A stretch of 64,000 nt of DNA from Dromiciops gliroides (taxonomy: Eukaryota; Chordata; Mammalia; Microbiotheria; Microbiotheriidae): the NCBI RefSeq assembly GCF_019393635.1, contig NC_057862.1, positions 481,434,669 through 481,498,668 on the forward strand, given 5' to 3'. Numbering within the stretch: position 1 is the stretch's first letter; each line of letters opens with the position of its first letter. This document shows, one piece after another, positions 22,397 through 32,944 of this stretch. Both the position numbers and the translations under genes were made by a program. The notes below the pieces were generated by a model. That model saw nothing but the letters and a program-made list of their open reading frames with translations. It made no database searches and was not told where the DNA came from.

Positions 22397-22997
22397 TGTA
22401 ACAATTGGAATGACGCCACCTGCTGGAGACTTACTGTAGAAGAGTTCCGCCCATGAAGCGAAGGTCTTTGAGGGCGAGACCAGGAATCTTTTCTTTGGTG
22501 TCAGGAAGTGACATTGGCTAGTGGGAGGAAGAAGGAAGAGACTGGCGCTCTGTCTCACTGAGGACTCTGGTGGAGAAGGGAGCTAGAAATGTGCTCTCGC
22601 TTTAATAGATAGATGAATGTAGGCCTTTCTCTCTCACTCTCAGCACACACACGCTGGCTCAGGTTTGACGGCAGGTTCAGGTGATCAGCCCTGGTCCTCA
22701 GTGGCTGCACGTGCTTGATGCTGTTCTCAGCCTGAGAGCTAGCTTTGGGATTTGATGAGTTTTATAAAAGAATATAGACTAAGCTTAGATCTAAGACTAT
22801 TTATTTGTATTTATACTTTCCTATTTCTCTAATCAGCATCACTTGTTTGTTGTCTAATTAATTCCCAAACAATAAAAGCTAAGTAATCCATCTCTAATTA
22901 AAGCTCAGAGGTTTCTTTCTCTTACTGGTCTGGGAGATATATAAGGGAAAGGTTAGAGGGGAGTTTAATGCTCTTATATCCAAGTTTAAATCTCACA
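22397..22997 (+). mobile_element. Solo LTR with 4-bp TSD, sense
   Basis: 601 bp, begins TGTAACAATTGG and ends CTCACA, flanked by CATA at 22393-22396 and 22998-23001. AATAAA polyadenylation signal at 22871-22876. The R/U5 side matches 16267-16782 (antisense there), including GCACGTGCTTGATG and TCTCAGCCTGAGAG. A 4-bp duplication is typical of gammaretrovirus-like (class I) elements. No retroviral genes are next to it. It sits in the 5' UTR of the host element. Confidence 0.9.
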
Positions 22998-23588
22998 CAT
23001 AGGACAATTCCTGGAGCAGCAAAATACACAGAAGAATGTACTGAGATCATTTTCCAACCAAGGATGGCTTGGAAGGTCTGAAAGAGGGAGCTGCTGTGCT
23101 GAGAAAGGAGTGCAACCCAATCCCCACAGTTGCACTGACACAGATCCAGTCCCAAGAAGGCCTGGCCAGAGAAAGAGAAACCCAGAATCTCTGAATTGGC
23201 TGCAGTGCCAGAGTCATTTGGAACAAAGCTCATGGTCTGGTGAGAGGGCTAAGCCTTTGGCAGGGGGGAGATTACAGGGTTCTCTGCTGGTGTTGAGGCA
23301 GAACTTGGGTATTTCACCTCATTTGGGAACCAGGAGGTAGGCTTGAGTAGCAGTGGCCCAGGTGGGGAAAGGGCGCAGGCTCATCTGAGCTGACAAACAC
23401 AACACACAAAGCTGGTTGATTAGCAAGTTGGTCTCGGGTCATCTATGAACCAGGGAACAGGCCAGATGAATGAAGAACCTGCCCCTCCTTAAAGCATACC
23501 ACCTGGGACCCCCTGAAACTTGGGACTGTGCAGCCTGGAAACAGTGCCCTACTTTAAGGAGTTGAAAGTCAAGTAAAAGAAAGGCAAG

Positions 23589-24553
23589 GTGAGCAGAGAA
23601 AGGGGAGGATGATAAAAAAGTTTCTTTAATGACAAGGAAGATTGAGGTGCACCCTACAAGAGGAGGATGTCAAACTCAGGGCTCCTATATCTAAAGCTTC
23701 CAAGAAAAATATGAATTGGTCTCAGGCCATAGAGGCACTCAAAAAGAACTCTGAAGATAAAGTTAGAGAGGTAGAGGAGAAAATGGAAAGAGAAATGAGG
23801 GTGATGCAGGAAAGATATGAGAAAAAAGTCAACAGTATGAAAAGCCAAATGGAAAAGGAGATACAAAAGTTATCTGAAGAAAATGATTGCCTAAGAATTA
23901 GGATTGACCAAATGGAAGCTAGTGGCTTTATGAAAAACCAAGACACAATAAAGGAAATCCAAGTGAATAAAAAAAATAGAGGGCAAAGTGAAATATCTTC
24001 TGGGAAAAAAACTGCTGACCTGAAAAATAGATCTAGTAGAGATAATTTGAAAATTATTGGTCTACCTGAAAAACATGATCAGGGAAAGTGCTTAGACATC
24101 ATCTTCCAAGGAATTGGCAGAGAAAATTGCCCTGATATTCTGGAAGCAGAAGGTTAAATAGAATAGAAACAATTCACTGATCACCTCCTGAAAGAGATCC
24201 AAAAAGAAAACTCCTAGGATATTAAAGCCAAAATTCCAGAGCTCCCAGGTCAAGGAGAAAATATTGCAAGCTGCCAAAAAGAAAGAATTCAAGTACTGTG
24301 GAGCCCTAGTCAGGATAACAAAAGATCTAGCAGCTTCTACATCAAAGGACCAGAAGGCATAGAATATGATATTTCAAGGGGCAAAGGAATTGGGATTACA
24401 ACCAAGAATCATCATCCAGCAAAATTGAGTATAATCTTTGAGAGGAAAAAATGTGACTTCAATGAAAAAGATGACTTTCAGGTATTCATGATGGAAAGAC
24501 TTGAAATGAATAGAAAATTTGACTTTCAAATACAAGACCCTAGAGAACCATAA
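23589..24553 (+). pseudogene. L1 ORF1 pseudogene (copy A)
   Basis: A continuous 171-codon reading frame survives at 23642-24157. It holds the SKASKKNMNWSQAIEALKK segment, a charged coiled coil (MEREMRVMQERYEKKVNSMK, EKEIQKLSEENDCLRIRIDQ) and the RRM entry SRDNLKIIGLPEKHDQGK near 24035-24085. The C-terminal half continues in other frames to about 24553. The original start is altered (GTG where sister copies have ATG). Dead. Confidence 0.85.
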
Positions 24554-24574
24554 AAACGTGGAGTTAGGTGACAT

Positions 24575-24675
24575 GCATGGGATTGTGAAGTGGGTGGGTA
24601 TTTTGTGTTTGAGGCAGGATTGGGGTTGGGGTCCAGGGTTTATGCTTTGTCCACTGTGTCACTTATCTGTAGCAT
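24575..24675 (-). repeat. Fossil antisense SINE carried in the element's spacer
   Basis: 'gaagtgggtgggtattttg', 'gattggggttggggtcc' and 'tttgtccactgtgtcac' align to an antisense SINE body. It stands at the same place in the spacer as 32842-32944 and 58885-58995, just before an 'atgatga' motif, so it belongs to the family and is not an independent insertion. Confidence 0.65.
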
Positions 24676-24834
24676 GATGAGATATTTAGTGTAAAATTGA
24701 GGGGTGAGAGGAATGCACTGGGGGAGGGGGAAGGGGAGAGGTAGCATAGGGTAAAATCCCACATGAAACAGGAAAGGATTTATGGAGTTGGGGGAGAGAT
24801 GGGAGAAGAGCAGGGCAGTAAATGAACTTTACAA

Positions 24835-25020
24835 TTGTCAGAATAGGCTCAAAGACCAACTCATCAGAATTGGTTCAAGCAAGGATTAACACACACACCC
24901 AATTGGGTGTAGTAATCTATTTAATCTGGGCAGTAAATGAGCCAAAAACTCATCAGAATTGGCTCAAGTAGGGAATAACATACACACTCAAGTGGGTGGA
25001 GTAATCTATCTAACCATCTA
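24835..25020 (+). repeat. Diverged tandem duplication in the spacer
   Basis: Two units share 'actcatcagaattgg(t/c)tcaag', 'gattaacacacacacccaa' / 'gaataacatacacactcaa', and 'gtagtaatctatttaa' / 'ggagtaatctatctaa'. The 31-34 kb copy has the same kind of duplication (33115-33240 and 33400-33560). Confidence 0.8.
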
Positions 25021-25234
25021 ACCATGCAGGAAAATAGGAGGGAAGAGGATAAAGAGGGAGGGGCAAAAGAAGGGAGGGCAGATTGGGGGAGGTGACAGTC
25101 AGAAGAAAACCCTTTTGAAGAGGGATAGGGTGAAAGAAGATAGATAATAGAGTAAATATCATGGGGAAGGAAATAGGATATAGTTAAACAATCAAAAATA
25201 GTAATTGTGAAAAAGAGAAAAGGGGGAAAATTAT

Positions 25235-25789
25235 ACAAAAAATATTTATAGCAACTCTTTGTGGTGGCAAAGAATTGGAACTCTAAGGAATGTCCATCAA
25301 TTTGGGAATGACTGATGAAGCTGTGGTATATGATTGTAATGGAGTGTTACTGTGTTGTGAGAAGTGACTGGGTAGATGATTTCAGAGAAACCTGGAGAGA
25401 CTCATATAAACTGATGTATAGGGAAGTGAGCAGAACTGGAAGGACACTGTGCACAGTGAGAGCAGTATTGTTCTATGAACAATGGTGAATGACTTGACTA
25501 CTCTCAGCAATGTAATGATCCAAGACAATCCCAAAGGAATAATGATAAAGTATGCTATCCATTCCCAGAGAAAGAACTGATATTGATTGAACACAGACTA
25601 AAAAAAAATAGCACTTGTAGATTGTACATATATAACCTATATCAGATTGGTTGTTGTCTTGTGGAGTGGGGAGGAAAGGGAGGGAGGGAGAAAAATTTGA
25701 AATTCTATATTTTATAAAAATGAATGGTGAAAACTACCTGTACTTGTAACTGCAAAAAATAAAATAAATGGAAATTTAAAAAAAGAAGA
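25235..25789 (+). mobile_element. Short L1 3' end inserted in copy A
   Basis: Starts in late ORF2 (KIFIATLCGGKELELKGMSI, decayed) and runs through the 3' UTR to an A-rich end near 25785. Short direct repeats AAATTAT at 25228-25234 and 25790-25796. If removed, the flanks match the sister copy at 59415-59440. Confidence 0.7.
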
Positions 25790-26204
25790 AATTATGAGCA
25801 GGCTGCTCTCAGAAAAACCTGAAAAGACTTCAATAAGCTGATGCAAAGTAAGAGGTACTGAATACAAAGTAAAAGCAATATTGCAAGATGATCAGCTGTG
25901 GATGATTTGACCATTCTTGTCAATGCAAAGATCCAAGACAAATCTGAAGGACTTAGGAAAAATGAAATCCATCTCCAAAGAAAGAACCGATAGTGTCTGA
26001 ATACGGATTGAAGCATATTTTTTTTTTAGTTTCTTTTTTTTACACTTTTTTTTTGTTCTGTTTCCTTTCACAACCTGACTAATGCGGAATTGTTTGACAA
26101 GACTGCACATGTATAACTTTCACTGAATTGCTTGTGTTCTTAAGGGTGGGAGATGGGCAAGAAGGGAAGAAGAGAATTTGGAATGCAGTTTTAAAAAGGG
26201 ATGC

Positions 26205-26369
26205 TAATTTTGTTTTGTTTTGTTTGTTTTTTATGGGCCAATGAGGATTAAGTGACTTGCCCAGGGTCACACAGCTAGTAAGTGTCAAGTGTCTGAGGGC
26301 AGATTTGAAGACAGGTCCTCCTGAATTGAGGACTGGTGCATTATCCACTGCGCCACCTAGCTGTCCCCC
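26205..26369 (-). mobile_element. Marsupial SINE, antisense
   Basis: TTTTG-rich tail, 'gatttgaagacaggtcctc', ending 'gccacctagctgtcccc'. Inserted in the L1-type 3' UTR of copy A. Confidence 0.9.
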
Positions 26370-26438
26370 ATTATTTTTTTTTACATGTAATTGGGGGAAA
26401 AATAAAATTCATTAAATACCTTCAAAATGTTTATTTAA

Positions 26439-26454
26439 AAAATGAAGTAGTCTT
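26439..26454. repeat. Target-site duplication, copy 3 of 3
   Basis: AAAATGAAGTAGTCTT, right-hand TSD of the L1-derived element 22303-26438. Confidence 0.9.
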
Positions 26455-26559
26455 ATCGTTTTTATCACTAACCACAATCGAAGCTATTTCATAGGAAAGT
26501 AGGAAGGGATTAAGGAAGGACAGTAAAAAAGAGAGAGAGAGGGATGAAGTGAAGGGGGA

Positions 26560-26705
26560 ATAATGGAAAGGAAGGAGAGACTAAGAGAGGAAAGGAGAAA
26601 GGAAAGGAAGGAGACAAATAATGAGGAAGGAAAAGATGGAGGAAGGAAGGGAATAATGAAAATAGAATAAGAGAGAAAGTGAGAAAGAGAAAGAAAGGGA
26701 AGGAG

Positions 26706-26783
<78 letters not shown>

Positions 26784-26945
26784 GAAGGAAGGAAGGAAGG
26801 AAGGAAGGAAGGAAGGAAGGGAAGGAAGGAAGGACGGAAGGAAGGAAGAGATTCAAAGATGCCAAGATGGGAAGGAAGAAAAATGGAAAGATGGGGAAAA
26901 ATGGAAAGATGGAAAGAAAGAAATAATAAAAAGACAGAAACAAAG
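26560..26945. repeat. Purine-rich region with (GAAA)n and (GGAA)n microsatellites
   Basis: A pure GAAA tract (about 26706-26782) changes abruptly to GGAA (about 26783-26848), within GA-rich flanks. The KERKKERKK and LPSFLPSF reading frames on the two strands are only the repeat translated. Confidence 0.97.
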
Positions 26946-27005
26946 GATAAAGGAGGAAATGAAAAATGGGAGCAAAGGAATGATTTACTAAGAATAGCTA
27001 AAGAC

Positions 27006-27096
27006 AGGCCTCATATCCTTGACACTCATTAGCTGTATGACTCTGGGCAAGTCACTTAACCCTCATTGCCCTGCAAAAAGAAAAAAAAAAAAGAAA
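27006..27096 (+). mobile_element. 5'-truncated SINE with 15-bp TSD
   Basis: Only the 3' half remains ('cattagctgtatgactctgg' onward) with an A-rich tail. TSD AGAATAGCTAAAGAC at 26991-27005 and 27097-27111. Confidence 0.92.
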
Positions 27097-27119
27097 AGAA
27101 TAGCTAAAGACCTAAAAGA

Positions 27120-27265
27120 AGTGTTATAGGTTGACACTATCTGGATAATTTTAGTGAAATAACTTCTTCTTCCTGGGCCTCAATATCTTCATTTATAAAA
27201 TAAGAGAGTAGGATCAAATGGACAATATCACTATCAGTCCAAGATTTATGATGTTGTAATTTTAT
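27120..27265 (+). mobile_element. MIR/THER-type SINE 3' half
   Basis: 'tgggcctcaatatcttcat', 'ttataaaataagagagtagg' and 'tccaagatttatgatg' follow the MIR order. Confidence 0.65.
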
Positions 27266-28480
27266 GACAATCCGGCTCAGACATGGGGATTTTGCAGAAA
27301 TTATTATTTTTGCTTATGATCCTATTCAGTATTTGCTTGAAAAATAGAATATTGATTAGTGCATATGCAGATATGTCCTAGATTACAAATAAGTTTTACT
27401 GGAGGCAGCACCAAGACAGTAAACTAAAGGTAGGTAATCATCTAGAGCTCTCCCAAATTCCCTCCAAACAAAATTTTTTTAAAAATCTAAAAATAAATTC
27501 TGGAGAGGGAAAAGTAATCAAAGGACAAGGTAAAACAATTTATCAGCCTAAGAAGAAATAGGTCTGCAGGATATATTTGCTTTACTAGGGTAAAAGAGTG
27601 AAACACTATACAGAATAGAGCCCACCCAGAAAGCCAGCAGTGAGACCCCAGACCCCTGTAACAGATAACCAGTAGAAATCCATGCCCATCACAAGGTAGC
27701 AGAAGGCCTCAAGAGCTACTGAATCAGCAGTAGTGGCTTCTGAAACTCTCAGTCCAGAGATGGTAAGGGAGTTGAACAACTGGTCAGAAAGAAATCACAG
27801 GAAAGCTTTTGTTGGTACTGGGTACATTACTCTATTACATTGCCTAAATAATTTTACCTGTCACAGTCTCAGGGCAAGGAGAATGATGAGCAGGAATATG
27901 GATTATCATCACAGTTCCAGGGTTGGAAATAATATTTGTGATCATTCATAAACAACAACACCAGATAGGAGAGCACTAATCATGCCGCTCATTAGATCAA
28001 ACTGCCTTGGGAGAACTGAAACTAGCAAACCCCTAGAACTAATTCTGAACATAGCAGCATGAAAAATCTGAAGATTAGGACAGTGCTTCTATAAAACCAG
28101 AAACAGTGCTTAGCTTTAACATAAAAGTAAAGGTCAAGAAAAATGAGCAAATAAGAACAAGAGTATAAATGGGGTTTAGAGGGGGCAAGCAAGATAGGGG
28201 GAAATAAACAGTTAGTAACCATAACTGTGAATTTGACTAGGATGCATTTACCCATATAAAGGAAATAGATAACAGCGTCCATTAAAACCCAGATTCCTCT
28301 AATAAATATGCAGATTACAAGAAACACACTTGAAGCAGAGAGATACACATAGAATAAAGTAAAGGCCTCAAAGAGAATCTATTATGGTTCAGCTAAAGAA
28401 TAAACAAAAACAGGAAGTAGCAATCATACCACATATGGAACAAATAGAATAGCATCTTAATTGTTCTTTGTTCTTGTTTT

Positions 28481-28639
28481 TTGTGGTTTTTTTTTTTTTG
28501 CAGGGCAATGAGGGTTAAGTGACTTGTCCAGGGTCCCACAGCTAGTAAGTATCAAGCATCTGAGCTGAGACCAGATTTGAACTCAGGTCCTCCTGAATCC
28601 AAGGCTGGTGCTTTATCCACTGTGCCACCTAGCTGACCC
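28481..28639 (-). mobile_element. Marsupial SINE, antisense
   Basis: T12 tail, 'gagggttaagtgacttgtcc', ending 'gccacctagctgaccc'. Flanks CATCTTAATTGTTCTT and CATCTAAATTCTT are probable decayed TSDs. Confidence 0.9.
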
Positions 28640-29043
28640 AACATCTAAATTCTTAAAGGAAAAGTTAAATAAGTTAAAGGAATAAATGTTCAGTAAAACC
28701 ATATTAGTAAAGGACCTTGACTTGCCCTTGTGAGAACAAGATAAATGTGAACAAAAACAGTAAAGAAAGAAGTTAAAGAAATGATTATGATTTTAGAAAA
28801 AAAAAGTTACATATGATAGACCTCTGAAGAATTTTGAATGGGAATAGAAAGAAATACGTTTTCCCCTGTGGCACATGCCACCTGCACAAAAAATGACCAT
28901 ATGTTCGGTCTTTAAACCTCACAATCAAATGAAGAAAAGTAGACATATTAAATGAATTATTTTCATATCATAGTGCAACAAAATTAAATTAAATAATAGT
29001 CCATGGAAAGAGATTAAAAATTAACTAGAAACTAAGTAATCTA

Positions 29044-29240
29044 ATGCTAAAGAATGAATGGGTCAAGGAACAAATTATAGAAACAATCAATATTTTCACT
29101 AAAGAGAATAATAACAAGACAACATTTCAAAATCTATGGGATGAAGCCAAAGCAGTATTTAGGGGACAATTTATATATGTAAAAACTTACATCAGTAAAA
29201 TAGAGAAACTGCAGATCACTGAATTGGGCAAATAACTTTT
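29044..29240 (+). pseudogene. L1 ORF2 RT N-terminal part
   Basis: The open stretch contains KEWVKEQI-like sequence (here NEWVKEQIIETINIF), NLWDEAKAVFRG and KIEKLQITELGK, the region just before the palm of L1 reverse transcriptase. It is a fragment of the host L1. Confidence 0.8.
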
Positions 29241-29454
29241 AAAAAGCTAGAAAGAGAAAAAATCCCTAGTTGAACACCAAATTGAAAATCAAAAAGAAAT
29301 TAATAAAATTGAAAGTAATAAAAATATTGAATGAATAAATGAAATTAACAGATGGTTTTATGAAAAATGAATAAAACATTGGTTAATTTGATTTTTAAAA
29401 ATAAAGGGAAAAATTACCAGTATCAAAAATTTTTAAAAGGTAAATTTTCCACCA

Positions 29455-29919
29455 ATGAAAATGAAATTAAGAAAGGAAGATAATAAATGTTGGAGAGGCT
29501 GTGGGAAAATTGGAACACTAATGCATTGTTGGTGGAGCTGTGAGCTGATCCAACCATTCTGGAGAGCAATTTGGAATTATGCCCAAAGGGTGATAAAGCT
29601 GTGCATACCCTTTGACCCAGCAATCCCACTTTTAGGTCTTTTGCCCAAAGAAATCATGGAAGGGGGAAAGGGACCCACATGTACAAAAATATTTATAGCT
29701 GCTCTTTACGTGGTAGCAAGGAATTGGAAGTTGAGGGGGTGCCCATCAATTGGGGAATGGCTGGACAAGTTGTGGTATATGAATACAATGGAATACTATT
29801 GTGCTGTAAGAAATGATGAGCAGGAAGAGTTCAGAGAAACCTGGAGGGTCTTACGTGAGCTGATGATGAGTGAGATGAGCAGAACCAGGAGAACATTGTA
29901 CACAGATCATCAACATTGA
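29455..29919 (+). pseudogene. L1 ORF2 C-terminal fragment, 155-codon open frame
   Basis: Best-preserved L1 coding piece in the window. The frame opens in host L1 and crosses the TSD into the inserted L1 tail. Motifs: NKCWRGCGKIGTLMHCWWSC (cysteine/tryptophan-rich C-terminal segment), FDPAIPLLGLLPKE, KIFIAALYVVARNWK, SIGEWLDKLWYMNTMEYYCA and the terminal ELMMSEMSRTRRTLYT. It has no endonuclease or RT, so no activity is expected. Good conservation suggests a relatively young insertion. Confidence 0.88.
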
Positions 29920-30395
29920 GTGTTGACCTACTGTGATGGGACTATATTCTTCTCACCAATGCAATGGTACAGAAGAGTTCCAGGGAACTCCATGATTAGA
30001 AGAGGATCTCCAAATCCAAGAAAAAAAAGAAAGAAAGAACTGTGGAGTATAGATGCTGATTGAACCATATTATTTCTTTTGTTTTGGGTGCTGTTGTTTT
30101 TTTTTTTTTCTATTTTGAGGTTTGCATCACTGCTCTGATTCTTTCTCTGTAACAGGATTAATGCATAAATAGGATTAATGTTATTATGTGTATATATAAT
30201 GTGTGTGGTATCTATATATATCTATATGTATATGTATAGAGATATATAGATATAACCTATATCAGATTACCTGCATGTCTAGGTGAGGGGGGAGGGAGGG
30301 GAAGGGAGGGAGAAAAATCTGAAATTGTAAAGCATGTATAAACAAAAGTTGAGAACTATCTTTACATGTAACTGAAAAATAAAATATCTCGATAA
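29472..30395 (+). mobile_element. Younger 5'-truncated L1 with 14-bp TSD
   Basis: ORF2 C-terminus plus 3' UTR, ending in an A-rich stretch near 30390. TSD AAAATGAAATTAAG at 29458-29471 and 30396-30409. A TA-rich tract (30180-30260) lies in the 3' UTR. Confidence 0.93.
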
Positions 30396-30409
30396 AAAAT
30401 GAAATTAAG

Positions 30410-31080
30410 GAAATTATTAGGATATATTTTATGCAATTACATGCTAAAAAAAATCTAACAATCTTAGTGAACATATAGAGTTGTCCACATTAACAAAAGA
30501 GGAAGTGAATTGCTTAAATAATCCCATCTCAGAAAAAGAAATTGAACAAGTAATCATATGAACTCTCTAAGAAAAAAAATCCACAGGACCAGATGGATTC
30601 ACAAGTGAATTTTACTAAATATTTAGAGAACAAATAATTACAACACTGCATAGCTATTTGGGAAAATAGTGAAAAATGAGTCCTACCAAATTCCTTTAAA
30701 TGAACAAATACTTAAATCAGATAGAACAGAAATAGAGAAATAAAACAACAAATTTAAATTTGCTAATGAATATTGATATGATGCTATTTTAAAAATAAAA
30801 TATTTGCCAAGGAGAATACAGAAATATGTGACTAACTGGAATGTTTACTATGAATGAACAACTGGTTCAATATCTTAAAAATACTATCAACATAATTTAC
30901 TATATCAATTTAAAAAGAAAAAAAAACAGAAAGCTTTTCACAAAATGCAACATCCATGTCTATTTAAAAAAAACAAGCATAGGAATAAATGGAATTTTCA
31001 TTAAAAGTATAGGTAGTATTTATCTAAAACCATCTGGAAACATTATTTCTAATGAGAAATAAGTGAGAAGCCTTCCAATT
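30410..31080 (+). pseudogene. L1 RT core relic
   Basis: Pieces match L1 RT: 'SEKEIEQVI', a decayed GPDGFTSEFY (30590-30615), 'NTINIIYYIN', and at 30960-31060 GINGIFIKSIGSIYLKPSGN. The catalytic FADD is not found before the next insertion. Host L1 fragment. Confidence 0.78.
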
Positions 31081-31107
31081 AAGATGAGAGGTAAAAGGGG
31101 GGCGGAG

Positions 31108-31117
31108 CCAAGATGGC
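31108..31117 (+). promoter_or_regulatory. YY1-like core at element 5' end
   Basis: CCAAGATGGC, 12 bp after the TSD, the place where L1 promoters carry a YY1 site. Confidence 0.6.
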
Positions 31118-31720
31118 GGAGGAGAGGCTGTGACTCCCACAAGCTCCAGATAAACCTGTCCATTCACGCCCAAATAATGCGGTAAAAATCAAAACCCAGA
31201 ACAGCCTAATGCACATAAGAACAGAGTGAGACTGTTTCTCCGCAAAAAAGGGCAATTCTGATCACCTACTGATCAGGCTGAACAGCTCAGCGCGCGGTCC
31301 GGACCCAGCCAGGGACACTGCTTCCAGCGCACTTCAGCGTCTTCAGCACCAGCAGCTTCTGAGGCTACAATCACGGACTGGTGAGGGGATTCAGAGGTAG
31401 GCCGGGGTGAAGTGGAGGCAGTATCCTGCCTGGAGTTGTGGGCAAAGCGCCCCTGGGTCCTGAACCAGTGGGCTGAATCGAGTGGTAGTGGCCCAGTGGG
31501 GGAGGGGTAAAGCACGCCAAGCTTCCGACCATAGAGAATCACGAGTTTCAATCAGACTTCTGTTTCCGGGATCAAAGAGAAAGCAGCTGTGATTACTCAC
31601 CAGCCAGGCAGGCTGAGAGAAGCCCAATCACCCCCTGGGCCACGCTGTAAGCACGAACGGTGTGTCCGGGAAGCAGCACTACACTTTAAGGAGTAAAAAG
31701 CCAAGAAACAGTAAGCCAGG

Positions 31721-32710
31721 ATGAGTAGGCAGAGAAAGCAGAAGACCATCGAAAACTTCTTTGGGGAAAAGGTAGACCATAATACACTCCTCAGAAGAAG
31801 AAGAAAAAAATAGGGTCAAAGCTCCAACGTCCAAAGCTTCCAAGAAAAATATGAACTGGTCTCAGGCCATGGAAGCCTCAAAAGGGACTTTGAAGAGAAA
31901 GTAGGAGAGATAGACCGAGATGTAGAGAAAGAGAGGAAGGAATGGAAAGAGAAATGAGAGCAATGCAGGAGAGTCATGAGAAAAAAGTCAACAGTTTGAA
32001 AAGCCAAATGGAAAAGGAGATTAAAAAACTGTCTGATGAAAATAATTGCCTAAGAATTAGGATTGAACATAATGGAAACTAGTGAGCTTATGAGAAACCA
32101 AGACACAGTAAAGCAAATCCAATTGAATGAAAAAATAGAGGGCAATGTGAAATATCTCCTTGGAAAAACAGCTGACCTAGAAAATAAATCTAGGAGAGAT
32201 AATTTGAAAATCATTGGACTACCTGAAAACCATGACCAAAACAAGAGTTTAGGACCACCATCCTCCAAGAGATTGTGAGGGGAAAATTGCCCTGATATTC
32301 TAGAAGCAGAAGCTAAAATAGAAATTGAAAGAATCCACCGATCACCTCTCTGAAAGAGATCCCAAAAGGAAAACCTCCAGGAATATTATAGCCAAATTCC
32401 AGAACTCCCAGGTCAAGGAGAAAATATTGCAAGCAGCTAGAAAAAAAGGAATTTAAAATACTGTGGAGCTCCAATAAGGATAAAGCAAGATCTAGCAGCA
32501 TCTTACATTAAAGGACCGGAGGGCATGGAATATGATATTCCAGAGGGCAAAGGAACTGGGACTACAAGCCAAAAAATCACGTACCCAGCAAAACCAAGCA
32601 TCATCTTTCAGAGGCAAACATGGAACTTCAAGGAGGACAAGAAGACTTTCAGGCATTTGTTATGAAAAGACTGAACTGAATAGAAAATTTGACCTTCAAA
32701 TATAACACCC
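31721..32710 (+). pseudogene. L1 ORF1 pseudogene (copy B)
   Basis: ATG at 31721 gives MSRQRKQKTIENFFGEKVD, the N-terminus shared by the family. Coiled coil follows (SLKSQMEKEIKKLSDENN, 31990-32050), then ENKSRRDNLKIIGLPENHDQ (32178-32240) marking the RRM, and the C-terminal domain to about 32700 (decayed YPAKPSIIF, LNRKFDLQI). Single-base indels break the frame several times (for example after 31800 and near 32070). Confidence 0.87.
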
Positions 32711-32841
32711 TGGAGAAGCATAAAAAGATAAACAGGAAAAGACTTCATGAGGGATATTAAAAGATCAAACTGTTAACATACCTATATGGGAAGATAATAC
32801 AGAGGACACAGGTCTGAACTGAATACGAAGGGAAGTTATGT

Positions 32842-32944
32842 TTTGTTATTTGTGGGGTGTCGTATGTATGGGGCCGGATTTGGGCTTGGGGCCTCCTGGG
32901 TCCAGGGCTGGTGCATTGTCCACTGTGCCACCTAACTAACCCAT
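32842..32944 (-). repeat. Fossil antisense SINE in the spacer (copy B)
   Basis: 'gtatggggccggatttgggc', 'ggcctcctgggtccagggc' and 'ccactgtgccacctaac', followed by 'ataatgacatcc'. Same site as in copies A and D. Confidence 0.75.

Larger units (their letters stand above)
22303..26438 (+). mobile_element. ORF1-only L1 derivative (HAL1-like), copy A, with nested LTR, L1 tail and SINE
   Basis: 5' UTR with CCAAGATGGC (22319) to about 23588, ORF1 relic 23589-24553, spacer to about 25230, then only a short stub of late ORF2 (from 25790, 'LSEKPEKTS'-like) and the 3' UTR to 26438. ORF2's endonuclease and RT are absent. TSD AAAATGAAGTAGTCTT at 26439-26454 matches 22287-22302 (one mismatch). Later insertions: LTR 22397-22997, L1 tail 25235-25789, SINE 26205-26369. 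Confidence 0.82.

Noticed and set aside
21295..22456. Many 60-80 codon ORFs in a GC-rich block, at first a candidate multi-exon gene
   Set aside because: The protease motifs are continuous without introns, carry stops and frameshifts, and the block is bounded by TSDs. It is a processed pseudogene.
26581..27032. 117-120 codon ORFs on both strands (KERKKERKK; LPSFLPSF)
   Set aside because: Translations of (GAAA)n/(GGAA)n repeats; no stop is possible in a tetranucleotide repeat read this way.
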